From Erythroxylum novogranatense (taxonomy: Eukaryota; Streptophyta; Magnoliopsida; Malpighiales; Erythroxylaceae), in assembly GCA_029891385.1 (NCBI GenBank), contig CM057234.1:21872350-21936349 (forward strand): a stretch of DNA of 64,000 nucleotides, in the 5' to 3' direction. The position numbers and the translations under genes were made by a program. This document shows, piece by piece, positions 21,812 through 34,005 of this stretch (the first letter of the stretch is position 1; each line of letters opens with the position of its first letter). Under the pieces are notes generated by a model. The model was not told where the DNA came from. It made no database searches and was given only the letters and a program-made list of their open reading frames with translations.

Positions 21812-23914
21812 TGTTGGATCGGAAAAAGAAAGCATGCTTAGTATGGAGAAACGATAGATTTCAAAACTTTTTAAGAAATCATCTTGCAGCGGAAGCAATA
21901 TATCCAAATCAACATGCTAATCCATACATGATATGGTATAAGGATAATAAAACCAAGAACAAGATAAAAGGAATTACCGACTCCTTCGCTACAGCTTTAA
22001 ATCCTCTCTGCCCTATCCTCTCCTTCTTATATCCAAATCCTTTGCCTTTGAGTCTTTTCCTTTAGCAATCTATCTTCTCCCTTGTTGTAGTATCCTCAAC
22101 CAATTAGATTTACCACTTGTTCTTCAAGGACAACTAGGTTAACAAAATCCTTTGGTGGGAAAGGAGAAGAAATATTTGGAGGAGATTTTCTTAGAAGAAG
22201 AAGAACTGAAATTGAAACTCTTTCAATTCTTTCACTTAGGAATTTCGGTTCTTCCTTACATGAAAGGAGAGAATGTCTAAAAACCATGCAAGAACCCTTT
22301 TTACCTCTCAATTTGAAATATGCATGAATGGAAAAGTGAGAGGCATCCAATGCATCATCACTTACATTAATCACTCATCAAATAGCCAATAAATGAGACT
22401 TACTTCATTTATCTTTAAAATGGCTATTTGAAAAGACCATAACCTATAATTGAATACCCATTTCGGTTTGGCAAGAAGAAAGAAGGAAGATGGTCCATCT
22501 AATGCACATCTTTCATCTTTAATCTAATGAATGCAAATAGGTTACATGCCAACATTAAAAGCCAACCATTAAACCATTTAATGGTAAGTTCATAACTCCA
22601 TTTAATAATGATGAACCATAATAAAGACCATCTTTATTTAGTATTTTAATGTCAAATGTGTGGTTACACATCTAACCTAACACAATTTCGAAATTGCTTC
22701 TTCTCCATTTAAAAAAAATTGTTTTAATATAATTAATCTAATCAATTACATTAAACCAAAACAAGCCCATTTCTAAATGAACATATGGGCTTCCAATTAA
22801 CCATTAATTAGTATAAGCCCATCATTCAATTATGGACTTCTAACGCCTCCAAACTACTTCTTACTTAGCTTGATAACCTTCCTTAAAGCCAAGTGGGGAA
22901 TCTTATTGGACTTTGATAATTCAAGCTCCAATAAGCCCATAAATAATTCAATCTCATTGGAATTAATTCTAGCTTATTAACTAAATGTCATTCCACTAAA
23001 GACAATTAGTTGAACTCTTGAATTATTAAATATTATGAGAATATGTCCAATTGCAAACCCTATTTAGAACCTTATTATAGCCATCCACACAACAAAGGGT
23101 AAAATTACCGTTTTGCCCTTATGTTGGTTTTTCCTTCTAGATCTCTCATTTTACTTTATATGGTGATTAACACATAAGATCTCATCTTAGTGTTAAGACT
23201 TGATGGGTAGCTAGTCCATCAAACTATTGGCGCCAGTTTAATCACCAAATCTCCTTAAAACATCTAGAAGAGATGATAACACTATAAACTCTTTATTTGA
23301 GTGAATGTTCCCTGATACATTTTTCAATTAATAATTCCAACATGCAGACACTGGATTAATACCTTGTAAAAATCCATTTCGATCATATCAAGAATTATAA
23401 TGAAACACATATGAGTTCACCACTCATCAAGATTGTGGTTCATAATAAGCGAATGCTTAAGTTGTATGTTTTAAGATTAAAGTAACGACCCACTTTATTC
23501 CTGAAAACATACTTGATTCCAGATTCATTTAATAGTGCCATTATCGATAGTCTACTACTATCATGATATGAAACTCATCATTCCCTTTAAGTAAACTCCT
23601 TTACTTATATGGAGATAAATCGCAACACTACTGATCTTTACCATAATCAAACGACCAACTTGATTATTCAATCGTGAATCAATTAATTGATTCTAATAAT
23701 ATACATGTTTCCCATACATCTCTATGTATATGTATATTACTTACAAACGAATCTTGGTACCTTATGACCGGATATATAATGCTCATACAGATAAAACCAA
23801 ACTCTTTTGTTTTATTAATAATAAATATTTTCATTACAAAGCTCATGGCGAAGAAGATAAAGTTACATGTAAATACACTTGCTTTCAGGGCACTATATTT
23901 ACATAACTCCAACA
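21812..23914 (-). repeat. Copia 3' LTR
   Basis: Plus-strand ends are tgttggatcgga and cataactccaaca. Nearly identical to 29329-31429, with only scattered single-base and short indel differences. The same family recurs reversed at 57059-59150 and 62484-64000. Confidence 0.92.
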
Positions 23915-23935
23915 ATCTCCCACTTGCCCTAAAGC

Positions 23936-24545
23936 AAGTTTGACATATCCTTCATTCCCATCCCTTCTAGGTGACCCTCAAAGCTCTTTTGAGTGAAAGT
24001 CTTTGTGAACGGATCAGCAAGGTTTTGCTATGTAGGAATCTTTACCACATCCACTTCTCCACGTTGTATTATCTCCCTTATGAGATGATACTTTCGCTCA
24101 ATGTGTTTGGCAGCTTTATGGTTCCGAGGTTCTTTAGAATTAGCCACTGCCTCACTATTATCACAATAAAGTGTAATGGCTTTTTCGCCTCTGGAACTAC
24201 CTCCAAATCATTTAGAAACTTAGGAGCCGATCGCTTCCTTTCTTTGCTTCACAAATAGCAACATACTCACCTCCATAGTCGAATCAAGAATACAAGATTG
24301 CTTGACACTCATCCAAACTATGGCTCCACCTCCTAAAGTAAATATAGAACCGAAGTTGATTTCTTGAATCAACATCGATTGGAAATCGAATCCGTATATC
24401 CCGTCGGAATAAGATTACTTCCAGAGTAAACAAGCATTAAGTTCTTCGTCTACGAAGATACTTAAGTATACACTTAACCGCAATTCAATGTTCCATTCTG
24501 GATTGGACTGAAATCGCTACCGGTCCCATGCGTAAGCAGATATCC
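23936..24545 (-). pseudogene. Copia RNase H (decayed)
   Basis: The minus strand at about 24060-24165 still reads the conserved copia RNase H words DNSEAV, then SKEPRNHKAAKHIERKYH, with small gaps. No continuous frame remains. It is followed directly by the polypurine tract, as expected for the last pol domain. Confidence 0.7.
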
Positions 24546-25440
24546 GGTCTAGTGCTGACATTGCATACATCAAACTACCAACTGCGAAGCATATGGAATG
24601 TTACGCATCGCTCAACCTCCTCTTGGGTTTTAGGTACTTGTTCCTTTGAAAGTTTGATTCCATGTCTAGTAGGAGTGAAACCCCTCTTAGAATCTTGCAT
24701 GGCGAACTTATTGAGCATATTCTCAATGTAGGTTAGTTGAGACAAAACTATCTTCTTGTTCTTACGATCCCTTATAAATTTGATCCCTAGAACATAGGTA
24801 GCCTCTCCCAAATCCTTCATTGAAAACTGTTCATTCAGCCATCCCTTAACCGCAGATAACATTCCCACATCATTCCCAATGAGCAGAATGTCATCAACAT
24901 ACAGGATTAGGAAAGTAACCTTACCTTCTTGTATTCTTTTGTAAACACAAGGCTCATCTAGGTTTTATATGAACCCATAGGTTTTGATAGCCTTATCAAA
25001 CCTAATGTTCCAAGACCTAGATGCTTGCTTAAGTCCATAAATGGACCTTTGCAACTTGCAAACCTTATGCTCATTACCTAGCTCAATGAATCCTTCTGGT
25101 TGGGCCATATAAATGATCTCCTCAAGATCTCCATTCAAAAATGCGATCTTGACATCCATTTTCCATATTTCATAATCGAAATAGGCTGCTATGGCCCAAA
25201 GAATCCTGATGGACTTAAGTATGGAAACCGGAGAAAAAGTCTCCTCATAGTCTATACCCTCCTTTTGAGTATAACCTTTAGCTACCAATCTAGCTTTAAA
25301 GGTCTCTACCTTTCCATCCGATCCCCTTTTCCTTTTGTAGATCCATTTACACCCTATTGTTTTTAGACCTGGTGGTAGATCTACAAGGACCCAGACTTCA
25401 TTAGTATACATAGAATCTATTTCCGATTCCATTGCCTTGA
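24546..25440 (-). pseudogene. Copia reverse transcriptase
   Basis: Minus-strand 25432-24965 reads the RVT_2 domain: VWVLVDLPPGLKTIGCKWIY, then FKARLVAKGYTQ, ETFSPVS, MDVKIAFLNGDLEE and SIYGLKQASRSWN. The catalytic box YVDDILLIGND is at about 24868-24902 in the gap between open frames. The thumb (MKDLGEATYVLGIKF) is at 24575-24868. Copia RT is diagnosed by CKWIYK and YVDD. Broken by a stop or frameshift between 24868 and 24965. Confidence 0.92.
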
Positions 25441-25552
25441 GCCATTTTCCTGCATCAACATCATTAATAGCCTGTGTATACGTAACGGGATCTGTTTCTT
25501 CTTGGTCTAAGATGACAATTAAGCCTTCTCCTAAACCCAGATACCTATCTGG

Positions 25553-26620
25553 TTATCTCACAACCCTCCCACTACGTCTAGGCACATCTTGATGTTCAGG
25601 TTGCACTTCTGATTCAACTCTTGAATCCATTTCGACATCTTGTTCTGTCATATCCAAAACAACTCTTGGTTTGAATGAAATTGCTAACTCCTTTAGTACT
25701 ACTTCACTTCTTCCTTTGTGATTTCTCACAAACTCTTCCTCTAAGAAGTTTGCATTTGTCGACACAAATACCTTCCTATCATGAGGACTGCAAAAATAGT
25801 ACTCTCGAGTTCCTGTAGGATATCCTACAAACAAACATACTTCTGACCTTGGTTCCATCTTTGTGGATTCAGGCTTTAGAACATGGGCTGGACAGCCCCA
25901 AGTCCTCAAGTGCCTCAATGAAGGCACTCGGCCAGTCCACAACTCCCTAGGTGTTTTAGGCACCGATTTGGATGGAGCAAAGTTAAGAAGATATGTTGCC
26001 GTTGTATGGCATATCCTAGAACGATTCTCGGAAGGCTAGCATAGGACATCATTGATCTTACCATTTCCAATAGAGTTCTATTTCTCCTCTCGCTACACCA
26101 TTACGTTGAGGTGTACGAGAGTCGACAAATTGGAAACAATTCCATTGTCAATTAAATATTCTTTGGAACTCTCCAGATAAATACTCACCACCTCAATCTG
26201 ATCAAGTCGTTTTAATGGCTCGCAAGTTGCTTCTCACTTGCTTTGAATTCTTTGAACTTTTCAAAAGATTCACTCTTTTTATGCATCAAATACAAATAGC
26301 CATGTCTTGAGTAATCATCTATAAAAGTTATGAAATATTCATAACCTCCTCTAGCTTGTACATTCATGGGCCACACACATCAAGTATGTACCATGTCCAA
26401 TGTGGATTCAAATCGTTTCCTTTAGAAGGAAATGAGGCTTTGTCATTTTCCTTCAATACAAGATTCACAGTGGGTAATGGATCACTATCCAAGCCCATAA
26501 GGATCCCATCCTTTACTAGCCTGTCAAGTCTTTTTCGATTGATATGACCCATCCTTAGATGCCACAGATACTTTGAATTAATGCTAGAGATATTGGATTG
26601 TCTTGGTTTTATCAATTATG
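25553..26620 (-). pseudogene. Copia integrase
   Basis: The N-terminal pre-integrase zinc region at 26364-26615 shows YLWHLRMGHINRKRL, part of the HHCC pattern. The C-terminal end of the core at 25553-25963 shows TPRELWTGRVPSLRHLRTWG and CPAHVLKP, the typical copia post-catalytic stretch. The DDE core between them (about 25980-26360) is frameshifted, with only short readable pieces. Confidence 0.85.
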
Positions 26621-26823
26621 TGGTGTTTAGTGAGCCTTTCATAGGTTCTATAAAAACAATCCTGTTTAATTATCGCTTCACAAATAAAATCCTTATTCTC
26701 ATATATTGAAACAACTTTTTCAAAATATAAGGAATAGCCAGATTTTATTAGACAAAAATGTAAATCATGTTCCTTACAATCATTGGCATGTAATAAACAT
26801 CTTCCAAATATAACCTATGACCA

Positions 26824-27096
26824 CTAGGAAAGTCTAAGATAACTACTCCCACCGATTCTCAATGAAACATAGGAACCATCTGCTATCTTAACTTGGCGGC
26901 CTTTAGGAAGTCTTTTCCTTCTTGGAACCCCCAAAGAATTACAAACATGGTTAGTGGCTCCTGAATCCAATATCCAAGAAGTAGATAAATCTGCCACATT
27001 TCTAGTTCCTAACAAACTTAGGAAGCCCATACCTTGTTTGCTTTTGAGGGACTCTAGGTAGATCGGACAGTTTTTTTCCGTGGCCCATCTCATCAC
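26824..27096 (-). pseudogene. Copia protease
   Basis: The aspartic protease site is WILDSGATNHVC, the DSGAT form normal for copia. It lies between the gag zinc knuckle and integrase, in a different frame from both. Confidence 0.85.
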
Positions 27097-27741
27097 AATG
27101 GAAACACTTTCCTTTGATGTTCTCTTTGGCCTTCTTTTTCATGGGTTTGTCCTTGACCCCTATTTGGGCCTTCTTTTTCGTTGGACCCTTCTTCTTTTTC
27201 TTGCCCTTACCCTTGGGCTTAGAAGAAGAAACTACATTAGCTTCTGGCCCATGAGCCTTAATATTCAATATTTCCTCCGTGCTCTTGAGGGTATTCATCA
27301 ACTCACTCAAGGTGTAATCCTTGCTGTTGAGCTCATAGTCCAACTTAAACTGCTGAAAAGAAGAGTTTAAGCTATTGATGATCATAATCATCTGCGTGTC
27401 CGCATCCATATCCGCCTAAGCATCTCGGCCTCAAGGACCGCAGAGATTACCTTCATCGTAATCCCGCTTTGATTCACCAGTTTCGTCTCGAGATTATGAA
27501 AGGTTTGGATAGCTTTCACTCTTGCAGACCTAGTCCTCACACCAAACATCTCATGTAGGTGATGGACCATTGCACTAGCAGTTTTCATACAAGCAATTTG
27601 CTTTTCCAACATGCCACGACGAGGCTTTAATATAACACTTAGTAGTCTTGTCAAGATTCTCGCCAACGCTTTCATGTTGTTGGACTTGCTCAGAGTTGCA
27701 TCTCCACTTAGAGGTGTAGGCTCATTTTGATTAACACCCAT
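27002..27741 (-). pseudogene. Copia gag with zinc knuckle
   Basis: Two overlapping minus frames, 27388-27741 (N-terminal) and 27002-27409 (C-terminal), form one gag gene split by a frameshift. The C-terminal piece has a basic KGKGKKKKKGPTKKK run and a knuckle, CFHCDEMGHGKK. The fourth ligand (Cys, four residues after His) is not in place, which suggests loss. The N-terminal piece is weakly conserved; it is called from position and the family's usual LETKLVN-type words. Confidence 0.75.
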
Positions 27742-29314
27742 GAAATACGCTCATATTGAAGAACAATGTCAAGGTTACGTCTCCATTCATTAAACTTGTC
27801 TCCATTTTCCAATTTGTTATTAGTCAAGCGGGGTGAGTGGATTCATTTTGTGGTTGATTATGTCTAAAAATATAAATTATTAAAACATGAGCATACTAGT
27901 CAACAATTTATGGAACTTTGTATAAAATCATGATGCATGTATGCATGATGATAGATTTAACAAAACTTAAAAATTAAAACATTATCTGACGGTTATTTTC
28001 TTATCTATAATGTACTAAGTGATGGTGGGCCATCTTATCTATTAAAAGAAAACGGGACCCTCCCACTCAAAAACTACCAAGCATCTCATGCTCAATTTTT
28101 AAGAAGCGTCTTAATTTGGTCCATACTTTTACCAATGAGCTACGGTGGGCGGTTTATTGATAAAAATGTTGAGTGTATAACCATTTGATTCATTCACTAA
28201 AGATACCTACAAATCATGCCTCGGTGGGAGGTCACATTTTCTATCATTAAGTGGACTTATCCTTAAGGAGACCCAAACCATGCAAGATCTAGGATCCATG
28301 ACCTCCGATGGGGAGTAACACTTCACCACATGCAAACGGGCCATCATTTGGAGACCGTGGACTCTCACAGGAGCATCCTCTCCCACTCAATCTTTTTGGG
28401 CTTTAAGTTTTAAATACCATCTTGTCTAGATGCAATTTATTATGCATCCTATATTGTTTCATTATATATCTCATACATAATGAATGCATGGCAAGGCCTA
28501 GGGTTGGCAATTTTCTAAATGACATGCAATCACATAATATCACATATTACAAGCATTCATTTCTCCATTCATCACATGAACTAATAAAGCCACTTTTGAT
28601 TGTCCATCCTAGAAACATAAAATAATTACAAGCCTTTTAGGCCCAAAATATGCTTCTTCATCTTGGATCTTCCGCTTCAACTCTTCGCTAACATGATCCG
28701 CCCATTCGGTAAACAAAATGTAATGGCATTTATGAAATTAGAATTTTGTCATTTTGGAAAATAAAATTCCAGCACTAGATTTTAGAAAACCAAATCTTTG
28801 TTTTGACAAAAATTCCAGCACTTGTTTTATTAAAACGAAACTCATTTCATGAAAATTAAACACAGCACTTAGTATTTTAGCAAAACTGAAATTGGATTCT
28901 TTGAAACAAAAACCAGCACTTGTTTTCCAATCATAACTGAAATATGATTCATTGAAACAAAATTCCAGCAACTTAGTTTTCACAAAACTTATGCCAAAAA
29001 CAAAAGGATACACAAAATTTTACCTTTCCATTTCTTCAATCCATGGCTACTCCTTCTTCATCATTACATCAATTTGTACATTACAAAATCAAATAAAATA
29101 GAAAAAGAAACCAAGGAGGAAACATGGTGATGATAGACCACCCTCCTTGTTACAACCAAATGAAGAAATCTTACAAGATAAAATTTAACTTCTATGGACA
29201 ACCAAAAGAGCAACATACACCATATATATTTCTATCACATAAAATATGCAGTATACATAAAAATTGCCAACCCATGCATCCACCATATAGGAACCGAAAT
29301 CATGCATGAAAATC
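27742..29314 (-). other. Copia 5' leader, non-coding
   Basis: About 1.57 kb between PBS and gag with no recognisable protein. It has short repeated words (for example accagcactt and ccagcactt variants at 28765-28975, about every 45-60 bp), which look like a degenerate tandem repeat. Confidence 0.6.
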
Positions 29315-29327
29315 GGCTCGATATCAA
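29315..29327 (-). other. Copia primer-binding site (degraded)
   Basis: Plus strand ggctcgatatcaa against the canonical ggctctgatacca: one base lost and one substitution or insertion. It sits one base from the LTR end. Confidence 0.6.
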
Positions 29328-29328
29328 T

Positions 29329-31429
29329 TGTTGGATCGGAAAAGAAAGCATGCTTAGTATGGAGAAACGATAGATTTCAAAACTTTTAAGAAATCATCTT
29401 GCAGCGGAAGCAATATATCCAAATCAACATGCTAATCCATACATGATATGGTATAAGGATAATAAAACCAAGAACAAGATAAAAGGAATTACCGACTCCT
29501 TCGCCATGACTTTAAATCCTCATTGCGCTTATCCTCTCCTTCTTATATCCAAATCCTTTGCCTTTGAGTCTTTTCCTTTAGCAATCTATCTTCTTCCTTG
29601 TTGTAGTATCCTCAACCAATTAGATTTACCACTTGTTCTTCAAGGACAACTAGGTTAACAAAATCCTTTGGTGGGAAAGGAGAAGAAATATTTGGAGGAG
29701 ATTTTCTTAGAAGAAGAAGAACCGAAATTGAAACTCTTTCAATTCTTTCACTTAGGAATTTCGGTTCTTCCTTACATGAAAGGAGAGAATGTCTAAAAAT
29801 CATGCAAGAACCCTTTTTTACCTCTCAATTTCGAAATATGCATGAATGGAAAAAGTGAGAGGCATCCAATGCATCACTTCTTACATTAATCACTCATCAA
29901 ATAGCCAATAAATGAGACTTACTTCATTTATCTTTAAAATGGCTATTTGAAAAGACCATAACCTATAATTGAATACCCATTTCGGTTTTGGCAAGAAGAA
30001 AGAAGGAAGATGGTCCATCTAATGCACATCTTTCATCTTTAATCTAATGAATGCAAATAGGTTACATGCCAACATTAAAAGCCAACCATTAAACCATTTA
30101 ATGGTAAGTTCATAACTCCATTTAATAATGATGAACCATAATAAAGACCATCTTTATTTAGTATTTTAATGTCAAATGTGTGGTTACACATCTAACCTAA
30201 CACAATTTCGAAATTGCTTCTTATCCATTTAAAAAAAATTGTTTTAATATAATTAATCTAATCAATTACATTAAACCAAAACAAGCCCATTTCTAAATGA
30301 ACATATGGGCTTCCAATTCACCATTAATTAGTATAAGCCCATCATTCAATTATGGACTTCTAACGCCTCCAAACTACTTCTTACTTAGCTTGATAACCTT
30401 CCTTAAAGCCAAGTGGGGAATCTTATTGGACTTTGATAATTCAAGCTCCAATAAGCCCATAAATAATTCAATCTCATTGGAATTAATTCTAGCTTATTAA
30501 CTAAATGTCATTCCACTAAAGAAAATTAGTTGAACTCTTAAATTATTAAATATTATGAGAATATGTCCAATTGCAAACCCTATTTAGAACCTTATTATAG
30601 CCATCCGCACAACAAAGGGTAAAATTACCGTTTATCCCTTATGTTGGTTTTTCCTTCTAGATCTCTCATTTTACTTTATATGGTGATTAACACATAAGAT
30701 CTCATCTTAGTGTTAAGACTTGATGGGTAGCTAGTCCATCAAACTATCGCGCCATTTAATCACCAAATCTCCTTAAAACATCTAGAAGAGATGATAACAC
30801 TATAAACTCTTTATTTGAGTGAATGTTCCTTATACATGTTTCAATTAATAATTCCAACATGCGCATAATTGGATTAATACCTGTAAAAATCCATTCGATC
30901 ATATCAAGAATTATAATGAAACACATATGAGTTCACCACTCATCAAGATTGTGGTTCATAATAAGCGAATGCTTAAGTTGTATGTTTTAAGATTAAAGTA
31001 ATGACCCACTTTATTCTTTAAAACATACTTGATTCCAATTCATTTAATAGTGCCATTATCGATAGTCTACTACTATCATGATATGAAACTCATCATTCCC
31101 TTTAAGTAAACTCCTTTACTTATATGGAGATAAATCGCAACACTACGTCTAAACCATAATCAAACGACCAACTTGATTATTCAACTGTGAATCAATTAAT
31201 TGATTCTAATAATATACATGTTTCCCATACATCTCTATGTATATGTATATTACTTACAAATGAATCTTGGTACCTTATGACCAGATATATAATGCTCATA
31301 CAGATAAAATCAAACTCCTTTGTTTTATTAATAATAAATATTTTCATTACAAAGCAGAATGGCGAAGAAGATAAAGTTACATGTAAATACACTTGCTTTC
31401 CAGGGCACTATATTTACATAACTCCAACA
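29329..31429 (-). repeat. Copia 5' LTR
   Basis: Direct-repeat partner of 21812-23914 with the same tgttgg and ccaaca ends. Its few differences include tatcgcgcc (30745) against tattggcgcc (23225). Confidence 0.92.
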
Positions 31430-32418
31430 CACACATCTATACCTAACACCCCAATAATTTTCAAACATCATCAGAAACATCCATATCTCAATTCACTCAT
31501 GTACAACCCACAGTTTACTTACATCATCATAATCATACACAATTAAAATATAAAACTTCATAAATCCATTACACTATATTTCATAGGTTACAAACATCCC
31601 AAAATAAAAACTTACAAACCACAATGACCTTCCAAGCCATACTTAGATACCAAAATTCCAAAAGTACAAAGAACAAACAAATACAAGTTTGAACACAAGT
31701 CTTGACTTTATTTCATCCGATCTCCTTCCCGAATACCTGGAGATGGGGATGAAAGGGGGGTGAGCTTACGCTCCGTGGATAACATATTTATACTCGAAAA
31801 TAAGCAAAAATCTTTTCTTAAAATGTTTGTCATTTATAAACATTTCCCAGTCGCAAGAATTTCAAACTTAATTCTCAAGCCTTTCAAATCATTCCAAATA
31901 TTCTTAATCAATTTCCAAAATTCTTACTATTTCAAAACTCATTTCTTGAAAATTTACAATTGTTCTCACAAACTGAATGCATCACATATAAATGTATCAC
32001 GAACATAAACAAAATCAAAAATCACAAAACATATCAGAATGGTTTGGTTTCGATCCTAACGGAACGTACTGCACATTCTCGCATAACGGTCATGTGCAGC
32101 CGTGAACAGAGGGGAGTCCGAAATCGAAACTCCTAAGCCACTTGCGGGCAGCTGGGAGAAGGCTATCAGAGGGAGACCAGTGCATTGACTCATACGGAGG
32201 GGACCTCACCAAACCCATATAATACACAGACTCGAAAAATCGGAACGCCCAAAGGTGTTTTTATAAGACACATTCACATTCACAAATTCACACATTCGAA
32301 AACATCAAATTGCACAAAGGCACTTTGCGAAACGTAGTTTTTTTTTTTTCAATTTCGCAAAAACACACTCATTCACATAACACAATCTTTACTCATTCAA
32401 AAAGTACATAACAATCAT
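31430..32418 (-). repeat. Continuation of the interrupted large-LTR-family LTR
   Basis: The gagatggggatgaaagg block (31740), the catgtgcagccgtgaacag block (32092) and the ggggagtccgaaatcg block match 3990, 9765 and 4420 of the large-LTR element in order. This shows that the LTR sequence before copia (21323-21811) resumes here. Confidence 0.75.
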
Positions 32419-34005
32419 TCAATTATCACACAACTTTCTACCCTATCATCAAGTCATTCAACAAACGATGCATGTAGCAATGTCCTCCTTTTTAAAATCG
32501 AAACACTCACAAAGTTTACTTCCAGTATCGATAACACCAATATCATATCACATCAATGTTTCCTCAACATACTCACGTATATCATATTTCGAATCTAAGA
32601 CAACTTTTATCAACAACACTAACTCAATATAAGAATTTCGCAACACTTTAATATCAGTATATATAACCCTTATATCTATCTCTCTTTGTCCCATGTCTTT
32701 GGTATGGATTCATCTAATTCAGTCATCTTCCTTGCACCGTTTAATTCTACTACCGATCAAGTTCGTTGGTCATCCACCTCTCTAATCAATCTGACATTCA
32801 ATCATTTTTAGCCCCTTATCATCACAATATATAAAAACGAACGACTCTTTTTGTCGTCTAATTCCTTATATAGTATTTTAATGACATCATTAGAACAACG
32901 AGTACAGAGCTGGAGGTCTAATCGAAGCATATCTCTGACAGTTAAGACCATCAACAATTTGAACCTTCAGTCACTTGATTTTTTTTTCATTCTTAGCCAC
33001 TAAATGATGTTCCGACTTATTCCTATCACTTCGTTTTATTCCTCAAATTGGAACATTTTAGTCACACAATATGATTCGATAAAACATCTCTTCCCTCAAT
33101 CATCTTCCTAGTTCTCATGATCTTTGTCAAACGACTATGTTCATCAATGATGTTTTAGCTATTATTAATACTTCCATACGATCACTTTCGACTATTCATG
33201 ATCTTCCATTCCTGTCATACCTTACATGATCAACCAAATATGGATCTTCTATGTACTAAATCACATTTTTTTTCAATTATCGAATAGGTATTCCTGACAA
33301 CTAATCGACACAACCTTGAGAACTTCTCCGTATATCACTATCATTTATTTCATACTCCACTCGTACGTTCTTCGTCAGTTTAGAAACATCGACATACCCC
33401 TTAAATAATGCCCTTAAATTCTATTTTAACTAGTAACTCTTTATACCAAATCGTAACTCTTATCACAACAATTAAATAATCCTCTTAATTTCCAAATTCA
33501 CCCTTTCTACTATACCCCTTTTTTTTCTCCTTTACGTTATGTCATTTTCTCTTATGTCACTATTTCTTCGTCTAAGTCAAATCATGAACATATTTTCAGC
33601 TCCATTCAATTCACGTACATATCCTCAACCACAATCCTCCTAACTATAAGTTCATATATCAAAGTATCAATCACAAATCACACAAACTCATATATCAAAA
33701 GCACAATCATGTTCAAACAAGGAATGGAACGCCAATATTTTCATAATTTCTCATTTCAATCATCGATAAAGAATTTCACAAATTTCCTTACTTTATCAAA
33801 AGCATTTTAAGACATAACTTTAACCATTCGAAATTCATAATTTCAAACATAAATCATCATTTTTCAACCATTTTAAATAAACAATAATTTATCAAAACTC
33901 AATTTTTGCTTTCTTTATTTTTCGAAAACTCAAGTCTAGCTTATAAATCAAAATATAAATATGATACCCACCTCGTATCGATGCTTGAATCTTGTCCTAA
34001 TCATC
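32419..34005. repeat. Left arm of 1.6 kb inverted repeat
   Basis: Reverse complement of 35605-37189. Long stretches match perfectly, for example cgtacgttcttcgtcagttt near 33362 against its complement near 36226. Only a few differences are seen over ~1.59 kb. The arm holds LTR sequence ending in the conserved acccacct block (33966) and about 1 kb (32640-33700) with no counterpart in the other LTRs here. Confidence 0.9.

Larger units (their letters stand above)
21812..31429 (-). mobile_element. Ty1/copia retrotransposon, minus strand, complete but decayed
   Basis: Two near-identical 2.1 kb LTRs (21812-23914 and 29329-31429) enclose gag, protease, integrase, RT and RNase H in copia order on the minus strand. 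A polypurine tract (minus-strand AAGTGGGAGAT) abuts the left LTR. A degraded initiator-Met PBS (29315-29327) abuts the right LTR. The flanks cacat and cacac suggest a 5-bp target duplication with one change. Sequence style (RT words, leader length) suggests the Angela/Tork side of copia, with low certainty. Frames are broken in every domain. Confidence 0.9.

Noticed and set aside
22096..22374. Minus-strand 92-residue frame repeated at 29612-29803 and 58605-58868
   Set aside because: Repeated because it lies inside the copia LTR. It is not in the position of a known copia gene and is broken differently in each copy, so a conserved LTR-encoded peptide is not supported.
23674..23943. Open frames near the copia LTR end, repeated at 31187-31546 and 57053-57313
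   Set aside because: Also LTR sequence; AT-rich, differing by indels that change the frame between copies.
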